From: an uncultured Bacilli bacterium
Lineage (GTDB): Bacteria; Bacillota_I; Bacilli_A; RF39; UBA660
Direction: 5' to 3'
DNA length: 9,899 bases
Assembly (NCBI GenBank): GCA_934096755.1
Contig: CAKOMU010000035.1
Location: forward strand, 1 to 9,899
The notes below the pieces were generated by a model. That model saw nothing but the letters and a program-made list of their open reading frames with translations. It ran no database searches and was not told the origin of the DNA. Made by a program: the position numbers and the translations under genes. Each line of letters starts with the position of its first letter. The stretch's first letter is position 1. This document shows positions 6,828 to 9,899 of the stretch, piece by piece.

Positions 6828-9011
6828 ATGTATGCACAAGTAATTATTGAGTACAGTATCAAAAAATTAGATCGTGAATTTACTTATAAAGTACCAGCTT
6901 GTTATGAAAAGATTATTAAACCAGGGATGAAAGTAAAAGTTCCTTTTGGCCATCAAGTTCTCTTAGGTTTTGTCTTAGCAATTTTTGAAACCACTCCAAA
7001 CTCTCCACTCGAATTAAAAGAAATAATGGAAGTTGTTGATGATAAATTATATTTAAATAAAGAGCTACTGGAACTAGGAAAATACTTAAGCGAGTTGACT
7101 CTGTGCTCAAAAATTAGTGCTTATCAAACCATGTTGCCAGCTAGTCTTAAATTGAATAAAAACGGTCATGATTATGCTAAATATGACGAAATAGTTGCAT
7201 TAAAAGATATCGATAAAGCCAGAGAATACAAGAAAAACTATCCTAGACGAATAGCACAAATTAAAGTCTTAGAAGAATTGGCCATAAAAGAAGAATTAAA
7301 TAAAAATTTGCTTGCTCCTAGTATCTATAAAACACTACTCGAAGAAGACTTAATTACTGTAAAAAAAATTCCAAAATATCGTATTAATAGGCAAGAAATT
7401 AAACAAGAAAAAACTTTAACCAATGAACAATATCAAGTATATCAACAGATTATAAATAGTTTTAATACTTATAATACTTTTTTATTATTTGGTGTGACTG
7501 GAAGTGGCAAAACCGAAGTATATATCAAAGTAATAGAAGATTGTTTAAAACAGGGAAAAAGTGCAATAGTGTTAGTGCCAGAAATAAGTTTAACTGCACA
7601 AATTGCTAAAAGATTTTATGAAGCCTTTAAAAATGATGTAGCAATTCTTCATAGTTCACTTTCTTTAGGGGAAAAATATGATGAGTATTTAAAAATATAT
7701 CGCGAAGAAGTTCACGTCGTCGTAGGAACACGTAGTGCTATTTTTGCTCCCTTGAAAAATTTAGGCATCATTATTATTGATGAAGAAGATGCTAGTAGCT
7801 ATAAACAAGATAACAATCCTCGTTATCATGCTCGTGACATGGCTATTTTTCGGGCTCAATATCATAATATCCCTCTTGTTTTAGCATCGGCGACACCATC
7901 TTTAGAAAGTAAAGCTCGGGCTGATAAGGGAGTCTATAAACTTTTAACCATGAATAATAGAGTTAACAATGCTAAACTTCCATTAATTGAAATTGTTGAT
8001 ATGGCTCCTGAAATGAAAAAAAGAAATTTAGTTTTAAGTGAAAAATTAAAAGTAAAAATTCAAGAAAAATTGACTAAAAATGAACAAATCATCTTACTTT
8101 TAAATAGAAGGGGTTATTCAACTTTTATCACATGTAGTAATTGTGGTTATACCTATAAATGTCCTTATTGTGATATTACGCTTACATATCATAAAAGTAG
8201 CAATAGTCTATTATGCCATTATTGTGGTTATCAAAAAAAAATAGATATGATTTGTCCTAAATGTCATGAAAAAGCCTTAAATTTTTATGGCCTAGGCACA
8301 GAAAAGCTAGAAACTAATTTACAAAATTTATTTCCTGCTGCTAAAATTTTGCGAATGGATCAAGATACGACTAGACGAAAAGGAGCTCATGAAAAAATGA
8401 TCATGGCGTTTAAAAATGGAGAGTATAATATTTTAGTAGGAACACAAATGATTAGTAAAGGCCTTGATTTTCCCAACGTTACTTTAGTGGGGGTTATTAA
8501 TGCTGATACTACTTTAAATATTCCTGATTATAAATCTAGTGAAAATACTTTTGCTTTATTAAGTCAAGTAGCAGGGCGTAGTGGTAGAAGTAGTAAAAAT
8601 GGTGAAGTTATTATTCAGACATTTAATCCTGACCATTATGTTATTAACTGCGTTAAAGAAAATAGCTATAATAAATTTTATTTACAAGAAATGCAATATC
8701 GTCATAAGTTAAATTATCCACCTTATGTCTTTTTAGTAAGTTTAAAGGTAATAGGTAAAGACTATACAACCACTTTAAATGATGCCAATAAAGTTAAAAC
8801 ATTTTTAACAGATCATTTAAATCATAACATAACCATATTGGGGCCAACTACCGCCTCTGTCTTTAAATTGAAAAATGAATATCGTTTACAAATAATTTTA
8901 AAATATAAAAAAGAAGAGAATTTAAGAAAGGCTTTAAAAGAACTAGAGGATATATTTATTACTAATAAGAACACGAGATTAGAAATAGATTTTAATCCTA
9001 GTAATATTTAA
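6828..9011 (+). CDS. priA: Primosomal protein N' (replication restart helicase PriA)
   Basis: PriA recognises stalled or collapsed replication forks and reloads the replicative helicase with a 3'-5' translocase activity. At 727 residues it is close to E. coli PriA and shorter than the B. subtilis protein (~805). Seen in order: N-terminal 3'-DNA-binding domain (~1-105, with VKVPFG), winged-helix/linker region, Walker A GVTGSGKT (222-229), Walker B DEED (318-321) followed by SYKQ and PRYHARD, motif III SATPS (354-358), and NRRGY (426-430). Next come a zinc domain with four CxxC pairs (C436/439, 445/448, 463/466, 476/479), then GLGTEKLE, VGTQMISKG (537-545) and QVAGRSGR (580-587), and the C-terminal domain. 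The usual Walker B is DEEH; here the last residue is Asp. The start is fixed by AGGAG 7 nt upstream. In most Firmicutes priA lies upstream of def-fmt, so its position after rpe is a rearrangement. Confidence 0.96.
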   Translation: MYAQVIIEYSIKKLDREFTYKVPACYEKIIKPGMKVKVPFGHQVLLGFVLAIFETTPNSPLELKEIMEVVDDKLYLNKELLELGKYLSELTLCSKISAYQTMLPASLKLNKNGHDYAKYDEIVALKDIDKAREYKKNYPRRIAQIKVLEELAIKEELNKNLLAPSIYKTLLEEDLITVKKIPKYRINRQEIKQEKTLTNEQYQVYQQIINSFNTYNTFLLFGVTGSGKTEVYIKVIEDCLKQGKSAIVLVPEISLTAQIAKRFYEAFKNDVAILHSSLSLGEKYDEYLKIYREEVHVVVGTRSAIFAPLKNLGIIIIDEEDASSYKQDNNPRYHARDMAIFRAQYHNIPLVLASATPSLESKARADKGVYKLLTMNNRVNNAKLPLIEIVDMAPEMKKRNLVLSEKLKVKIQEKLTKNEQIILLLNRRGYSTFITCSNCGYTYKCPYCDITLTYHKSSNSLLCHYCGYQKKIDMICPKCHEKALNFYGLGTEKLETNLQNLFPAAKILRMDQDTTRRKGAHEKMIMAFKNGEYNILVGTQMISKGLDFPNVTLVGVINADTTLNIPDYKSSENTFALLSQVAGRSGRSSKNGEVIIQTFNPDHYVINCVKENSYNKFYLQEMQYRHKLNYPPYVFLVSLKVIGKDYTTTLNDANKVKTFLTDHLNHNITILGPTTASVFKLKNEYRLQIILKYKKEENLRKALKELEDIFITNKNTRLEIDFNPSNI

Positions 9012-9041
9012 ATTGCATAATTATATTTTATAATATATACT
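9007..9041 (+). promoter_or_regulatory. Promoter region for the LiaF-like gene
   Basis: Two overlapping readings are possible. One is TTGCAT (9013-9018), 17 nt, TATACT (9036-9041), which matches the layout before priA. The other is TTTAAA (9007-9012), 16 nt, and a perfect TATAAT (9029-9034). A ribosome-binding site AAGGA (9048-9052) follows. No hairpin terminator is visible between priA and this gene, so read-through from priA is also likely. Confidence 0.5.
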
Positions 9042-9061
9042 TAAATAAAGGATGGTGAAAA

Positions 9062-9712
9062 ATGAAAAATATAGACCGTATATTATGGGGGATTGTTTTA
9101 ATTATTGTCGGCTTAGTTTGGGGTTTAAACAAAATAGGTATGACTTCTATTAATATTTTCTTTAGTGGTTGGTGGACTTTATTTATAATCATTCCTAGTT
9201 TTATCAGTCTTTTTGATAGTAATAATGATAATGAAACGCTTAGTTTAATTGGGCTCTTAATTGGTATTCTTTTCTTACTAGATGCTCAAAATGTCATTGA
9301 TATTAGTAAAATTTCAGGTTTGATAATGCCAGCAGTAGTAGTACTAATAGGGGTTAGTTTATTATTTAATCCCAAAGATAAAAAAAGCCTAACTAATACT
9401 AAAAATATCAATGTACTATTTAGCAGTCAAAATATCATTAAAAATAAAGATGATGAAGCTAGTACAACATTAAATGCAACATTTAGTAATGTGACATTGG
9501 ATATTAAAAAAGCTCAAATTGAAGAAGATACAGTGATTAAAATAACCAATGTCTTTGGTAGTGTAAGAATTAATATTCCTGCAAATGTTGATGTCAAATT
9601 AATAGGCACACCAATCTTTGGGACTATTAAAAACAAAAATACTAGTGATAAAGCAACACAAACTATCTTGATTGAAGCTACAAGTATTTTTGGTAAAGTA
9701 GAAATAGTTTGA
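9062..9712 (+). CDS. LiaF-like / DUF5668 membrane protein
   Basis: A 216-residue envelope protein. The N-terminal half has about four hydrophobic segments (roughly residues 7-25, 38-52, 59-75 and 85-103). Its opening, RILWGIVLIIVGLVWGLNKIG, has the G-x-LI-x-GL-x-LL pattern of DUF5668/LiaF membrane regions. The C-terminal ~100 residues form repeated beta strands with FG turns: VFGSVRINIP (164-173), IFGTIKN (185-191) and IFGKVEIV (209-216). This matches the beta-rich C-terminal domain of LiaF and related 'cell wall-active antibiotics response' proteins. LiaF restrains the LiaRS two-component system in Bacilli, but no liaR/liaS is in this window, so a regulatory role is unproven; many such proteins stand alone. 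The start at 9062 has AAGGA 9 nt upstream. It is a single-gene unit closed by a strong terminator. Confidence 0.75.
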   Translation: MKNIDRILWGIVLIIVGLVWGLNKIGMTSINIFFSGWWTLFIIIPSFISLFDSNNDNETLSLIGLLIGILFLLDAQNVIDISKISGLIMPAVVVLIGVSLLFNPKDKKSLTNTKNINVLFSSQNIIKNKDDEASTTLNATFSNVTLDIKKAQIEEDTVIKITNVFGSVRINIPANVDVKLIGTPIFGTIKNKNTSDKATQTILIEATSIFGKVEIV

Positions 9713-9713
9713 G

Positions 9714-9753
9714 AAAATTCACATAAATTATTCATTTTGTGAATTTTTTTCTT
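9714..9753 (+). terminator. Rho-independent terminator after the LiaF-like gene
   Basis: AAAATTCACA (9714-9723) pairs with TGTGAATTTT (9738-9747), a 10-bp stem with a 14-nt loop, followed by more T (through 9750, then CTT). It starts 2 nt after the stop codon and isolates the tRNA promoters downstream. Confidence 0.85.
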
Positions 9754-9780
9754 TACAAGGTAAATAATTTATAGTATAAT
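9752..9780 (+). promoter_or_regulatory. Upstream strong promoter (P1) for the tRNA gene/operon
   Basis: -35 TTTACA (9752-9757, one mismatch), a 17-nt spacer, and a perfect -10 TATAAT (9775-9780). Transcription would start near 9787, giving a leader of about 87 nt before the tRNA. Confidence 0.75.
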
Positions 9781-9810
9781 CAAATTACGTCAACAAAAGA
9801 AATTATTTTG

Positions 9811-9829
9811 TGACAAAAAAGACTTGTCA
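9811..9829 (+). repeat. Short inverted repeat overlapping the P2 -35
   Basis: TGACAA (9811-9816) and TTGTCA (9824-9829) form a perfect 6-bp dyad with a 7-nt spacer. The right arm is exactly the P2 -35 hexamer, so a protein bound here could control P2. It is short enough to be chance. Confidence 0.35.
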
Positions 9830-9852
9830 AAAGCAATAAAATAGTGTAAAAT
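9824..9852 (+). promoter_or_regulatory. Downstream promoter (P2) for the tRNA gene/operon
   Basis: -35 TTGTCA (9824-9829, one mismatch), a 17-nt spacer, and -10 TAAAAT (9847-9852, one mismatch). Start would be near 9859, about 15 nt before the tRNA. Two promoters 72 nt apart resemble the tandem promoters of Firmicutes stable-RNA operons. Confidence 0.65.
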
Positions 9853-9873
9853 GAAAAAGGTTTTGCTAGTTAC

Positions 9874-9899
9874 GGGCTTGTAGCTCAGCTGGTTAGAGC
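9874..9899 (+). tRNA. tRNA gene, 5' part (probably tRNA-Ile), cut by window end
   Basis: The 5' acceptor strand GGGCTTG, then T8 A9, D-stem GCTC, D-loop AGCTGGTTA and closing GAGC are all present, which is the standard tRNA 5' half. The anticodon is outside the window. This 5' sequence is closest to bacterial tRNA-Ile(GAU), but tRNA-Ala or another class II-free isotype cannot be excluded. It may be the first gene of a tRNA cluster or rRNA-linked operon, given the two strong promoters. Confidence 0.88.

Noticed and set aside
6916..7110. Open frame on the minus strand inside priA
   Set aside because: Antisense to the conserved DNA-binding domain of PriA, with no ribosome-binding site or recognisable protein.
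7778..7795. DEED in PriA as a sequencing error or frameshift
   Set aside because: The frame continues unbroken through SYKQ and PRYHARD, so it is not a frameshift; a single-base error cannot be ruled out but is not indicated.
9514..9735. Open frame on the minus strand over the LiaF-like gene and its terminator
   Set aside because: Its 5' end runs through the terminator hairpin, and its hydrophobic sequence simply mirrors the beta strands of the sense gene.
1..9899. Mobile element, CRISPR array, prophage or defence system
   Set aside because: I saw no transposase or integrase motifs, no regularly spaced repeats, and no composition break; all recognisable genes are housekeeping or envelope genes.

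Overview
The window is AT-rich, with every gene on the + strand and tightly packed. It looks like part of a chromosome from a low-GC Firmicutes/Bacilli-type bacterium. Tryptophan is encoded by TGG, and TGA serves as a stop (for the PP2C gene, the unknown membrane gene and the LiaF-like gene), so this is the standard bacterial code, not the UGA=Trp code of Mycoplasma. A PASTA-repeat kinase and a LiaF-like envelope protein imply a cell wall. An uncultured Bacilli/Erysipelotrichia/RF39-like lineage fits, but this is inference.

Layout. (1) 3-1697: the 3' end of fmt, then an unknown single-pass membrane protein, then a CDP-alcohol phosphatidyltransferase of the PgsA type with a long cytoplasmic tail, ending at a hairpin terminator. 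(2) 1738-6774: a good sigma-A-type promoter drives rlmN-prpC-prkC-rsgA-rpe. All genes in this run overlap (8, 4, 1 and 38 nt), and it ends at a hairpin whose loop is the rpe stop codon. (3) 6779-9011: priA with its own promoter. (4) 9013-9750: a LiaF/DUF5668-like membrane protein with its own promoter and a strong terminator. (5) 9752-9899: two tandem strong promoters reading into a tRNA gene (probably Ile) cut by the window edge.

How the genes fit together. rlmN to rpe is the conserved Firmicutes block linking ribosome work (RlmN methylation of 23S rRNA, RsgA maturation of the 30S subunit) to the PrkC/PrpC Ser/Thr kinase-phosphatase pair that monitors cell-wall state. From general knowledge of B. 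subtilis, the full order is priA-def-fmt-rsmB-rlmN-prpC-prkC-rsgA-rpe-thiN. Here rsmB is absent from its slot and replaced by the unknown membrane gene and the phosphatidyltransferase. priA has moved to the far side of rpe, and thiN is not present.

I found no CRISPR array, mobile element, prophage or obvious novel system. The most interesting items are the unknown gene pair in the rsmB slot, a DEED Walker B motif in PriA where DEEH is expected, a matched promoter architecture in front of priA and the LiaF-like gene, and the tandem promoters with a dyad in front of the tRNA. No intergenic gap exceeds 300 bases.
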